From Actinomycetospora soli (lineage in GTDB: Bacteria > Actinomycetota > Actinomycetes > Mycobacteriales > Pseudonocardiaceae), in NCBI RefSeq assembly GCF_021026295.1, contig NZ_JAJNDA010000005.1, positions 124,001-188,000 on the forward strand: DNA of 64,000 nt, given 5' to 3'. Below the pieces are notes generated by a model. It made no database searches. It saw only the letters and a program-made list of their open reading frames with translations, and was not told the DNA's origin. The translations under genes were made by a program, and so were the position numbers. Below, piece after piece: positions 18,788-26,139 of this stretch (positions are counted from its first letter, which is position 1; every line of letters begins with the position of its first letter).

Positions 18788-18800
18788 CCTCGGAGGTCAT
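18784..18800. promoter_or_regulatory. candidate MmyB-type operator, copy 2
   Basis: ATGACCT-CGG-AGGTCAT is a perfect inverted repeat, and symmetry extends to nine bases per arm (18782-18790, 18794-18802). It lies 37-53 bases before the regulator start at 18837, the same distance as copy 1 from its gene, and suggests autoregulation. Confidence 0.6.
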
Positions 18801-18822
18801 GGATCCGGCGACCGCCCCCTCC

Positions 18823-18828
18823 TACCGT
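18823..18828 (+). promoter_or_regulatory. -10 element of the MmyB-type regulator gene
   Basis: TACCGT ends eight bases before the ATG at 18837; the candidate operator occupies the -35 zone. Confidence 0.45.
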
Positions 18829-18836
18829 CCCGGGAC

Positions 18837-19628
18837 ATGACGACCGCCGGGGCGATGCTCAGGGGATGGCGCACCCGCCGGCGCCGCAGCCAGATGGACC
18901 TCGCGCTCGAGGCCAACGTCTCCACCCGGCACCTGAGCTTCGTCGAGACCGGGAAGGCGCAGGCCAGCCGGGCGCTGCTGCTGGACCTGGCGGCGCGGCT
19001 CGACGTGCCGCTGCGGGAGCGCAACGCGCTGCTGCTCGCCGCGGGCTACGCCCCCAGCTACGCCGAGTCCGCGCTCGGCGACCTGGCGCCGGTGCGGGAG
19101 GCGCTGGACCACCTGCTCGCCGGGCACGAGCCGTATCCCGCCCTCGTCGTCGACCGGCACGGGGACGTCGTGCTCACCAACCGCAGCGTCGGGCTGCTGC
19201 TGGCGGGCGTGGACGAGCGGTGGCTCGCGCCGCCGCTGAACATCTACCGCCTCGCCCTGCACCCCGCGGTGCTCGACGTCCGCAACCGCGCCCAGTGGTC
19301 GGCCCACCTGCTGCACCGGCTGGACCGCCTGGTCGACCTCACCGGCGACCCGCGGCTGGTGGCGTTGCGCGCGGAGGTCCGCCCGCTCGTTCCCGACGCC
19401 GGGTCGGTGCGGGTCCTCGACCGCGCCGCGCAGCTCATGCTGCCGCTGCACCTCGGCCACCCCGAGCACGGGGAACTGCGCTTCTACTCGACCATCACGC
19501 ACTTCGGTGCGGCGTTCGACGTCACGCTCGACGAACTGTCGATCGAATCGTTCGTGCCGGCCGACGAGCACACCCGCCGGGTGCTGACTCAGCCCACCGC
19601 GGTGCCCAGCGCCATGCCGATCCCGTAG
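18837..19628 (+). CDS. helix-turn-helix regulator with MmyB-like ligand domain
   Basis: A 263-residue regulator with an N-terminal XRE helix-turn-helix (about 8-66, MLRGWRTRRRRSQMDLALEANVSTRHLSFVETGKAQASRALLLDLAARLDVPL). A PAS-like MmyB ligand-binding domain follows (about 95-255, EPYPALVVDRHGDVVLTNRSVGLLLAGVD ... HPEHGELRFYSTITHFGAAFDVTLDELSIESFVPADEHT). Members of this family in actinobacteria usually control a neighbouring redox or membrane gene and may bind fatty-acid-like ligands; that is inference. The last 40 bases overlap the convergent VIT gene. Confidence 0.9.
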   Translation: MTTAGAMLRGWRTRRRRSQMDLALEANVSTRHLSFVETGKAQASRALLLDLAARLDVPLRERNALLLAAGYAPSYAESALGDLAPVREALDHLLAGHEPYPALVVDRHGDVVLTNRSVGLLLAGVDERWLAPPLNIYRLALHPAVLDVRNRAQWSAHLLHRLDRLVDLTGDPRLVALRAEVRPLVPDAGSVRVLDRAAQLMLPLHLGHPEHGELRFYSTITHFGAAFDVTLDELSIESFVPADEHTRRVLTQPTAVPSAMPIP

Positions 19629-20320
19629 GTCACCGCGAGACCGATCCCACCCCCGATGACGACGCGCAGCATCGCCTTGAGCGGGGCGGCGCCGCCGAGG
19701 CGGGCGCCGACCCAGCCCGCGATCCCGAGCGCGACCAGCACCGCGACCACGCACACCGGCACCCGCCAGGACGCGGGCGGCAGCAGGATCGCGACCAGCG
19801 GCAGCAGCCCGCCGAGGGTGAACGCGATCGCCGAGGTGACCGCGGCCTGGGTCGGGCTGGTGAGGTCGTCCGGGTCGATCCTGAGCTCGGCCTCGACGTG
19901 CGCGGCGAACGCGTCGTGCGCGGTGAGCTCGCGGGCCACCTGCATCGCGGTCTGCTCGCTCAGGCCCTTCGCCGCGTAGATCGCGGCCAGCTCCTCGAGC
20001 TCGTCCTGCGGGTCCTCGCGGAGCTCCCGCTCCTCCTTGGCGAGCATCGACTTCTCGGCGTCGCGCTGGCTGGACACCGACACGTACTCGCCCAGCGCCA
20101 TCGACACCGCACCGGCGACGAGACCGGCCACACCCGCCGTCAGGATCGGGGCGCTCTCGATCGTCGCGCCGGCGACGCCGACGACGATGCCCGCGACCGA
20201 CACGATCCCGTCGTTCGCGCCGAGCACCCCGGCGCGCAGCCGGTTGAGCCGGTTCTCGTTCTGCTCGACGTGCGGTTCGTCGTGGTGGGTCGGCAGGACC
20301 TCCGCGCTCTCCTCGCTCAC
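19589..20320 (-). CDS. VIT1/CCC1-family membrane transporter
   Basis: A 243-residue integral membrane protein of the vacuolar iron transporter family. Signature parts are NRLRAGVLGANDGIVSVAGIVVGVAGA near 26-52, SMALGEYVSVSSQRDAEKSMLAKEERELRED near 75-105 and the C-terminal paired helices (SAIAFTLGGLLPLVAILLPP, AVLVALGIAGWVGARLGGA). These proteins export Fe2+ or Mn2+ from the cytosol by exchange with protons. The Glu-rich metal-binding loop is at about 100-140. GTG at 20320 is used; no Shine-Dalgarno is visible. Confidence 0.9.
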   Translation of the reverse strand: MSEESAEVLPTHHDEPHVEQNENRLNRLRAGVLGANDGIVSVAGIVVGVAGATIESAPILTAGVAGLVAGAVSMALGEYVSVSSQRDAEKSMLAKEERELREDPQDELEELAAIYAAKGLSEQTAMQVARELTAHDAFAAHVEAELRIDPDDLTSPTQAAVTSAIAFTLGGLLPLVAILLPPASWRVPVCVVAVLVALGIAGWVGARLGGAAPLKAMLRVVIGGGIGLAVTYGIGMALGTAVG

Positions 20321-20852
20321 GCGTCGAGTCAAGCAACGTCGCGCGCGGTGTGCCAGGCAAGGGAGGCTTGCCTGGTTCGCCCGTGCGCTGAGCCCAGCCT
20401 CGCCTCGGAGGCTGCCCCGACGGCGCGGTCGGACGTCCGTTCCTCCGTGTTCGTCGCCTTTCCCCGGGGACGCCCGGCAACGCTCCGACCCGGCGGGGCA
20501 CGGCGCGGGCAGGCGAGGCTGACCTCCGTCGGCGATGCGAGTTCCCGAGATCACGCGACCACCGCCCGGCCCCTCGGGCAGTGCCCGGTCGGCACGAGGG
20601 GTGTCCTGCACGCCGGGGCACGTGCCTCCGTCGGCCGGCCGTCCTCGAGTGACAGCACTGCGTCACTGCTGTCACTGGACGCCAGGAACGCCACATCGTC
20701 GACGGCGGGTGCCGGCCCAGGCCGTCGCGAGGTGTACGTCAGGCGGGATCCGAGCCCCCGGATCCTGCCTGCTGTCCACCTCGCGGAATCCGGCTCCATG
20801 AGTTGTGCGGAACCGCCCGCACCGGCGGCGGGAGCCGGTCACGCTCGTCGTC
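20321..20852. other. 532-base non-coding stretch with hairpins
   Basis: No convincing gene is present between the divergent VIT gene and the 138-residue ORF. The stretch carries a hairpin CCAGGCAAG/CTTGCCTGG (20353-20361, 20367-20375), a 9-bp hairpin GTGACAGCA/TGCTGTCAC (20649-20657, 20667-20675) and copy A of the 60-bp palindromic repeat. No tRNA-like cloverleaf was recognised. Confidence 0.6.
20726..20785. repeat. 60-bp palindromic repeat, copy A
   Basis: The arms start with CGCGAGGTG and end with CACCTCGCG, with GGATCCG/CGGATCC near the tip and a six-base loop. It shares GCCGTCGCGAGGTGTACGTC exactly with copy B at 29006. It lies in non-coding DNA; mobility or RNA role unknown. Confidence 0.8.
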
Positions 20853-21269
20853 ATGACCGATCTGATGCCCCCGGCGCCCGACCTCCCGCCCCTGCTCACC
20901 GACGACGACGTCCGCGACCGCGTCGAGTCCCTCGTGGGAGCGGCCCGCGCGGACCGCACCCTCTGGCTCGTCCCGATCGACGGCGACCTCCGCCAGCCGC
21001 CGATGCTCATCCCGATCGAGGACGTCCCCTACCTGCCGGGCGACCTCGTGACCGGGCTGGGCACGGTGATCGCCGGCTTCCTCCCGGCCCTCACCACCGA
21101 CGCCGGACCGGGCTCGGTCGTCTTCGTGCTCGAGCGGTTCGGCCCGGCCACCGTGCACCCGGCGGACCGGGACTGGGCGGAGGCTCTCGTCGCGATGTGC
21201 GCGGCGCGCGGCGTGATCCAGCGCGGCGTGTTCACCGCGACCTCCGCGGGGGTGGTGCGCCTGGTGTGA
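20853..21269 (+). CDS. hypothetical protein, 138 residues
   Basis: I do not recognise this family. The predicted protein is acidic and cytoplasmic with no membrane segment. It contains TDDDVRDRVESLVGAARADRTLWLVPIDGDLRQPPMLIPIEDVP and a later GSVVFVLERFGPATVHPADRDWAEALVAMCAARGV, which suggests an alpha/beta fold. The start ATG at 20853 follows a region extending in frame to 20805. It precedes the thioesterase gene on the same strand by about 70 bases. Confidence 0.65.
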   Translation: MTDLMPPAPDLPPLLTDDDVRDRVESLVGAARADRTLWLVPIDGDLRQPPMLIPIEDVPYLPGDLVTGLGTVIAGFLPALTTDAGPGSVVFVLERFGPATVHPADRDWAEALVAMCAARGVIQRGVFTATSAGVVRLV

Positions 21270-21338
21270 CCCGTCCCGCCTGTGACGCGCACCGACGCCG
21301 GCGGGCCCGACCGCCCGCGGGCGGCCACGATGGTCCGC

Positions 21339-22208
21339 ATGCCCGAATCCCACCCGGCGGCGCTGACCCACCCGGCGGCCTACCCCTCGCTGCGGGACGT
21401 CTCGCCGCGGTACTCCGACCTCGGGCCCGACGGCACGATCTCGGCGACGGGCCTGACGCGCTGGTTCGAGGACGTCCGGGTCGGCACCGAGCTGCCCGCG
21501 TTCCGGCGGCTCGTGGAGGACGGCGAGTTCGGCGCCTTCCGGGTGCTGCTCGCGGCCCAGACCGTGCAGCGCCTCGACCGGATGCCCTTCGACGGCAAGT
21601 ACCGCATCGGGCTGGGCATCCGGCGGATCGGCGGCTCGTCGTTCACGTACGGCTACGCCGTGTTCTGCGACGACCGGTGCGTCGCGCTCGGCAGCACCGT
21701 GACCGTGTTCGCCACCGAGGCGGGGCCGGCGCACCTGCCCGACGCGCTGCGCGCCGACCTCGGCGGCATGGTGCTCGACGAGCCCGACGCCGCGGCGCCG
21801 TACCAGCCCGGGCCGGAGCGCCGGGACCGCTCGGCGTACCCGTTCGCGGTGGCGCTGCGGGCCCGCGTCGGGGACATCGACACCAACCGCCACGTCAACA
21901 ACGTCACCCTGGTCAGCTGGTACGCCGACGGCGTCGCCTCCCTGCACGACGAGCTCCTGACGCCGGGCTGGGGCGGCCCGCCGCCGGAGCTCGCCCCGTC
22001 GACCTACCGCGTGCAGTACGTGGCCGAGGTCGGCTACCCGGCGCAGTACGAGATCGGCGTGGCCGTCCTGGCGGTGGACGGGGAGACCGTCACCTACGGG
22101 CTGGGCGTCTTCCTCGGCGACCGCTGCGTCGGGCTCGCCGACGCCGTCGGGCCGCGCGGGGATCTCGACGCGGCCGCGCTGGACGCGTGGCGCATGATCA
22201 CCGCATGA
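21339..22208 (+). CDS. double hot-dog acyl thioesterase-like protein
   Basis: A 289-residue protein with two 4HBT-type hot-dog domains (about 28-150 and 165-275). The second contains the conserved RVGDIDTNRHVNNVTLVSWYADG, the Asn-His-Asn signature of the acyl-ACP/acyl-CoA thioesterase family. The first shows LLAAQTVQRLDRMPFDGKYRIGLGIRRIGGSSFTYGYAVF. It probably hydrolyses fatty acyl thioesters; chain length unknown. In-frame starts also lie at 21282 and 21330. Its stop overlaps the start of the SRPBCC gene (ATGA), indicating translational coupling. Confidence 0.82.
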   Translation: MPESHPAALTHPAAYPSLRDVSPRYSDLGPDGTISATGLTRWFEDVRVGTELPAFRRLVEDGEFGAFRVLLAAQTVQRLDRMPFDGKYRIGLGIRRIGGSSFTYGYAVFCDDRCVALGSTVTVFATEAGPAHLPDALRADLGGMVLDEPDAAAPYQPGPERRDRSAYPFAVALRARVGDIDTNRHVNNVTLVSWYADGVASLHDELLTPGWGGPPPELAPSTYRVQYVAEVGYPAQYEIGVAVLAVDGETVTYGLGVFLGDRCVGLADAVGPRGDLDAAALDAWRMITA

Positions 22209-22675
22209 CCGACCGCATCGAGGTCTCCCGGACGATCCCCGCGGACCCGTCGACGATCTTCGCCGTGCTCACCGACCCGATCGGCCACGTCGCGATCGAC
22301 AGCTCCGGCATGCTCATGGACGCGACGGGGGAGCGCGTCACGGCGGCCGGCGACACCTTCGTGGTCCACATGGACCGCGAGGCCCTCGGCGACGTGCCGC
22401 TCGGCCACTACGACGTGACCGTCACGATCACCGCGTTCGAGCCCGACCGCGAGATCGCCTGGACCATCGAGGGCACGATCCGACCGTCGATCGGCCACGT
22501 CTACGGGTACCGGCTCGAGCCGCAGGACGGGTCCACCCTCGTCACCTCGTACTACGACTGGTCCGACATCCGACAGGAGTGGCGCGAGAAGGGGGTCTTC
22601 CCGGTGATCTCGGGGCAGGCGCTGCGCGGGACGCTCGGGATCCTGGAGCGCGTGGTCCGCCGCGGCTACCGGTGA
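22205..22675 (+). CDS. SRPBCC-family protein
   Basis: A 156-residue single-domain START-like protein. The helix-grip pattern is seen in IEVSRTIPADPSTIFAVLTDPIGHVAIDSSG near 4-34 and VTITAFEPDREIAWTIEG near 74-91, with the long C-terminal helix ISGQALRGTLGILERVV. Such proteins bind hydrophobic small molecules such as lipids or polyketides. Coupling by a four-base overlap to the thioesterase gene suggests a shared lipid substrate, which is inference. Confidence 0.85.
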   Translation: MTDRIEVSRTIPADPSTIFAVLTDPIGHVAIDSSGMLMDATGERVTAAGDTFVVHMDREALGDVPLGHYDVTVTITAFEPDREIAWTIEGTIRPSIGHVYGYRLEPQDGSTLVTSYYDWSDIRQEWREKGVFPVISGQALRGTLGILERVVRRGYR

Positions 22676-22718
22676 CGAACCCGTGAGGTGGATAACCAGC
22701 CGGGAGTCGTATCCCAGT

Positions 22719-22724
22719 TAGGGT
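22719..22724 (+). promoter_or_regulatory. candidate -10 element before the HlyD-like pair
   Basis: TAGGGT lies too close to the GTG at 22728 (three bases) but suits the in-frame GTG at 22743, which is why the latter start is preferred. Confidence 0.4.
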
Positions 22725-22742
22725 CCGGTGCGTTCACGAACC

Positions 22743-24248
22743 GTGACCCGACGGACGGCGTTCGCGACCCTGGTGGCGGTGGCGACCCTCACCCTGTCCG
22801 CATGCGGTGGCGCCGGCGAGAACGCGCCACCACAGACCGTGCGCGTGGAGCGGGCGTCCGTGAGCTCCGGGGTCGACTCCGGCGGGTCGGTCTCCGCCCT
22901 CGGCGCCACCAACCTCGGCTTCGCGACGGCGGGTCAGCTCACCTCCGTGCGCGTGAAGGTGGGCGACCGGGTCGAGCCCGGTGACGTGCTCGCGACGATC
23001 GACGACTTCCAGGCCCGGCAGGCGCTCAAGCAGGCGCAGGCCGGACTCGCGGGCCAGGAGGCGCAGTACGAGCAGACGAAGGACGGCACCCAGGTCGGCG
23101 GAGCGCAGAACTCGCTGAACGCCGCCGCCTCGGTGGTGTCGGCGACGAAGCGCCAGGTGGACGCGACGCTGCGGGCCGACGACGCCGCGATCAGCGCCGC
23201 GAAGGCGGCGCTCCCGCAGGCGCAGGCCGGGTACGCGCAGGCGGTGGCCCAGCTGCAGGCCTACCAGACCGCGTGTGCGTCCGGCGGCGCCTACCCGACG
23301 GCACCCGCCGCGCCCTGCCAGTCGATCCCGGCCGCCCAGTACGCCGTCCAGTCCGCGCAGCAGGGCGTCCAGCAGGCCCAGCAGGCCCTGCAGCAGGCCC
23401 AGCAGAAGCGCAGCGTCGACGCCGCGGCCGGTGACCTGCAGATCGCGAGCGCCCGGCAGGGCCAGGTCAGCGCCCAGAACGGCCTCGACTCGGCGAGCGC
23501 CGCCCGGCCGAACAGCCTCGACGCGGCGCAGGCCGCCGTCGACAACGCCCGCGCGCAGGTCGAGATCGCCCGGCGCAACCTCGCCGACACCACCCTGCGG
23601 GCCCCTGCGGCGGGCACCGTGTCGGCGCTCAACGGCGCGGTGGGGGAGTACCTCCAGCCGAGCTCCGGGACCTCGGCCCTCGCGCCCGGGTCGGACGCCA
23701 CGATCCCCGGTGCTGCCCAGGCGGCCGGGGCCGCGGCCGGTGCCGGCGCCGCGGCCGCCGCCTCGCCGAGCCGGCCCGGCGGCACCCAGTTCCTGGTCCT
23801 GCAGAACGTGGCGCAGTTCGAGGTGGTGGCGCCGTTCCAGGAGGTCGACGCGGCGAAGATCGCGCCCGCGCAGCGCACCGTGATCTCCCTCGACGCGATC
23901 CCGGAGCGGTCCTTCGCGGGCACGGTGCTCGCGATCGCGCCCTCCGGCACGGCGATCGGGGGCAGCATCCAGTACTACGTCACCATGGCCCTGACCGACA
24001 GCGACCCGCGCGTCCGCGACGGGCAGTCGGCGCGTGCCACCGTCGTCACCGCCCAGTCCGACCGGCTCTCGGTGCCGAACTCGGCGCTGCGCCGGGAGGG
24101 CCCGCGGACGGTCGCGACCGTGCAGGAGGCCGACGGCCGCCAGGTCCCGACGCCGGTCACCACGGGCCTCGTGGGCGCGGACCGCACGGAGATCCTCAGC
24201 GGGCTCACCGAGGGACAGCAGGTCGTCATCGGCGGAGGGGCGTCGTGA
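22743..24248 (+). CDS. HlyD/RND-type periplasmic adaptor lipoprotein
   Basis: A 501-residue membrane-fusion protein. The N-terminus TRRTAFATLVAVATLTLSACGG is a lipoprotein signal with lipobox LSAC. A barrel-sandwich (lipoyl-like) half follows (GFATAGQLTSVRVKVGDRVEPGDVLATIDDF), then a long Ala/Gln coiled coil (about 90-275), the second sandwich half (LRAPAAGTVSALNGAVGEYL) and beta-barrel and membrane-proximal domains. It links an inner-membrane exporter to the envelope. An alternative GTG lies at 22728. Stop and start overlap with the next adaptor gene (GTGA). No transporter gene adjoins it. Confidence 0.88.
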   Translation: MTRRTAFATLVAVATLTLSACGGAGENAPPQTVRVERASVSSGVDSGGSVSALGATNLGFATAGQLTSVRVKVGDRVEPGDVLATIDDFQARQALKQAQAGLAGQEAQYEQTKDGTQVGGAQNSLNAAASVVSATKRQVDATLRADDAAISAAKAALPQAQAGYAQAVAQLQAYQTACASGGAYPTAPAAPCQSIPAAQYAVQSAQQGVQQAQQALQQAQQKRSVDAAAGDLQIASARQGQVSAQNGLDSASAARPNSLDAAQAAVDNARAQVEIARRNLADTTLRAPAAGTVSALNGAVGEYLQPSSGTSALAPGSDATIPGAAQAAGAAAGAGAAAAASPSRPGGTQFLVLQNVAQFEVVAPFQEVDAAKIAPAQRTVISLDAIPERSFAGTVLAIAPSGTAIGGSIQYYVTMALTDSDPRVRDGQSARATVVTAQSDRLSVPNSALRREGPRTVATVQEADGRQVPTPVTTGLVGADRTEILSGLTEGQQVVIGGGAS

Positions 24249-25000
24249 GCACACCGCAGGACACCACCGACCCGACCGACTCCACCGACGACACCGCCAC
24301 CCCGGCGAACGGCACCGCGGAGGCGCCGAAGCGTCGGCCGTTCAAGCGGTCGACGAAGATCGCCCTGGCAGTGATCGTCGTCCTCGCGGTGCTCGCCGCC
24401 ATCGCCTTCACCGTGTCGTACTTCCTCAACGCCAGCCGATTCGTCTCCACGGACAACGCGCAGGTGGACGGGACGCAGATCCCGATCGTGGCCCCCGCCA
24501 GCGGGACGCTGGTCGGCTGGAACGTCACGGTGGGCACGGTCCTGCGCAAGGACCAGGTGGTGGGACGGGTCGAGCTGCAGGGCGCCTACGTGCAGCCGCA
24601 GCTCCCGATCCGCGCCCCCGCGGACGCCACCGTCGCCACGACGAGCACCGCCGAGGGCGCCTACCTCACGGCCGGCAGCCAGCTCGCGATCGCCTACGAC
24701 CCGGCCGACGTCTACGTCACGGCCCGGGTCGACGAGACCGACATCGACCAGGTCCAGGTCGGTCGCCCCGTGGACTTCACCGTCGACGCCTACCCCGGCC
24801 GCACCTTCCGCGGCTACGTCGACCAGATCCAGGGCGGCGCGGCCGCGGTGTTCTCGCCGTTCCCGCAGTCGAACTCGGGCGGCAACTTCCAGAAGGTCAC
24901 CCAGGTCATCCCCGTCCGCGTCGGCATCACCGACATGCAGGGCGCCGACCTGATCCCGGGCATGAACGTCACCGTCGACATCCACAAGCCGGGGGAGTAG
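24245..25000 (+). CDS. HlyD/EmrA-like membrane fusion protein without coiled coil
   Basis: A 251-residue single-pass protein. A Thr/Asp-rich cytoplasmic N-terminus (about 1-38) is followed by one membrane helix (about 39-60, IALAVIVVLAVLAAIAFTVSYFL). Then come FVSTDNAQVDGTQIPIVAPASGTLVGWNV, an EmrA-type beginning, a biotinyl-lipoyl-like domain and a beta-barrel (DVYVTARVDETDIDQVQVGRPVDFTVDAYPGR). The helical hairpin of classical EmrA is absent; the two lipoyl halves are nearly contiguous. It is coupled to the preceding adaptor. A hairpin terminator follows at 25029-25052. Confidence 0.82.
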   Translation: MSTPQDTTDPTDSTDDTATPANGTAEAPKRRPFKRSTKIALAVIVVLAVLAAIAFTVSYFLNASRFVSTDNAQVDGTQIPIVAPASGTLVGWNVTVGTVLRKDQVVGRVELQGAYVQPQLPIRAPADATVATTSTAEGAYLTAGSQLAIAYDPADVYVTARVDETDIDQVQVGRPVDFTVDAYPGRTFRGYVDQIQGGAAAVFSPFPQSNSGGNFQKVTQVIPVRVGITDMQGADLIPGMNVTVDIHKPGE

Positions 25001-25028
25001 GCCCGTCCCGGCCGCGACACGACGACGT

Positions 25029-25052
25029 CCGGCCCACCACGCCGTGGGCCGG
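25029..25052 (+). terminator. hairpin terminator after the adaptor pair
   Basis: A nine-base perfect stem CCGGCCCAC/GTGGGCCGG with a six-base loop lies 28 bases after the stop of the second adaptor gene and 30 bases before the end of the convergent small gene. Confidence 0.7.
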
Positions 25053-25081
25053 GCATCGACGTCCCCGCGGGCACGGACCCG

Positions 25082-25342
25082 TCAGGCGTCCGGACCGGTG
25101 CGGTGCAGGTCGCGGTGCAGGTCGCGGTGCAGGTCGCGGTGCAGGTCGCGGAGCTGGGCGGAGAGCTGGGCCACGACGGGGTCCGAGGCCGCCCAGCGGG
25201 CGACGTCGTCGGCGGCGCCGGAGTCGCCGTGGGACGTCAGGACGTGCAGCGTCACGAGGTCGTCGAACCAGTCGGGCCGCACCGCGCCGACCTGACCGTC
25301 GACGTCCGTCGGCATGTCCCAGGCGCTCCCGATCGTGGTCAT
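25082..25342 (-). CDS. small hypothetical protein with C-terminal DLHR repeats
   Basis: An 86-residue protein of unknown function. The N-terminal 60 residues (GSAWDMPTDVDGQVGAVRPDWFDDLVTLHVLTSHGD) look like a compact helical domain. The C-terminus contains LRDLHRDLHRDLHRDLHRTG, four or more copies of the tetrapeptide DLHR. They are encoded by a 12-base tandem repeat (25101-25150), which could vary in number without shifting the frame. ATG at 25342 has GGAGGA five bases upstream. It is convergent with the adaptor operon. Confidence 0.65.
   Translation of the reverse strand: MTTIGSAWDMPTDVDGQVGAVRPDWFDDLVTLHVLTSHGDSGAADDVARWAASDPVVAQLSAQLRDLHRDLHRDLHRDLHRTGPDA
25101..25150. repeat. 12-base tandem repeat coding DLHR
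   Basis: About four exact copies of GTGCAGGTCGCG lie within the 3' end of the small gene; the copy number is a multiple of three bases, so changes keep the reading frame. Confidence 0.85.
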
Positions 25343-25445
25343 CCGGTTCCTCCCCGTCGCTGGTGGCTGTGCCACGAGTCTGACCGACTACCCGTGAGTA
25401 CCGTGATCTTGTCGCGCACAACACAACCGACAGTGATGGACCGGC

Positions 25446-26105
25446 TCAGGTAGTTGAACGCTCAGTCGCATCGGGCAGACAGCGCAGCACCCGCTCGCGG
25501 ACGTCCGCGGGCAGCGCGTCGAGGGCGGGCAGCAGGTCCGGGAGGAGGTCCGGCTCGGTCATGACGGCCCGGAAGGCGAGGCCGATCGTCACGTCGTGCG
25601 CGGGGCGGTCGACGACGACGCGGTCACCGGCCCGGACCGGGCCCGGCTCGACGACGCGCAGGTAGACGCCGGGCACACCCGCCGTCGTGAACTCCCGGAC
25701 CCACCCGCGCCGGTCGAGCCACGCCGCGAAGGTGCGGCAGGGGATGCGGGGGCCCGTCACCTGCAGGACGAGCCGGTCGCCGACGAGCCAGCGCTCGCCG
25801 ATCCGCGCGCCCGTGACGTCCACCCCGCGGGTGGTCAGGTTCTCGCCGAACACGCCGTCGCGCAGCGGCCCCAGGAGCGGCTCCCACGCGTCGAGGTCCT
25901 CCCGGGCGTAGGCGTGGACCGCCTGGTCCGGGCCGCCGTGGTGCTCGGTGTCGCTGACGGGGTCGCCCGCGAGGCCGCTGTCCCCGGGGGCCGGCACGCC
26001 GACCTCGACGGCGTGGGCGACGGGCCGCTTGTCGATGCCCGAACGCCCGGTCCTCGCGAGGATCGCCCGCTCCACGCCGACGTTCACCGACCCGATCACG
26101 CCCAC
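25446..26105 (-). CDS. MOSC-domain protein
   Basis: A 219-residue YiiM-like protein. The MOSC (molybdenum cofactor sulfurase C-terminal) domain covers about 40-165, with HGGPDQAVHAYAREDLDAWE, FGENLTTRGVDV, RWLVGDRLVLQVTGPRIPCRTFAAWL and the conserved Cys in RIPC. MOSC proteins bind Moco and mediate reduction of N-hydroxylated compounds or sulfur transfer. The GTG at 26105 follows TACCGT by six bases. It diverges from the DUF72 gene with only 34 bases between starts. Confidence 0.88.
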   Translation of the reverse strand: MGVIGSVNVGVERAILARTGRSGIDKRPVAHAVEVGVPAPGDSGLAGDPVSDTEHHGGPDQAVHAYAREDLDAWEPLLGPLRDGVFGENLTTRGVDVTGARIGERWLVGDRLVLQVTGPRIPCRTFAAWLDRRGWVREFTTAGVPGVYLRVVEPGPVRAGDRVVVDRPAHDVTIGLAFRAVMTEPDLLPDLLPALDALPADVRERVLRCLPDATERSTT

Positions 26106-26111
26106 CCGGCG

Positions 26112-26117
26112 ACGGTA
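26112..26117 (-). promoter_or_regulatory. -10 element, leaderless promoter of the MOSC gene
   Basis: TACCGT on the minus strand ends six bases before the GTG at 26105. Confidence 0.45.
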
Positions 26118-26139
26118 GCCCGTGGGGGATCATCCCGGG

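Noticed and set aside
20321-20852. Possible small RNA or tRNA gene
   Set aside because: Hairpins exist but no cloverleaf, promoter or terminator arrangement could be assigned with confidence.
18866-22675. Very long open frame of about 1,269 codons on the plus strand
   Set aside because: It is a high-GC shadow across several real genes; only its last 156 codons (from 22205) form a believable protein.
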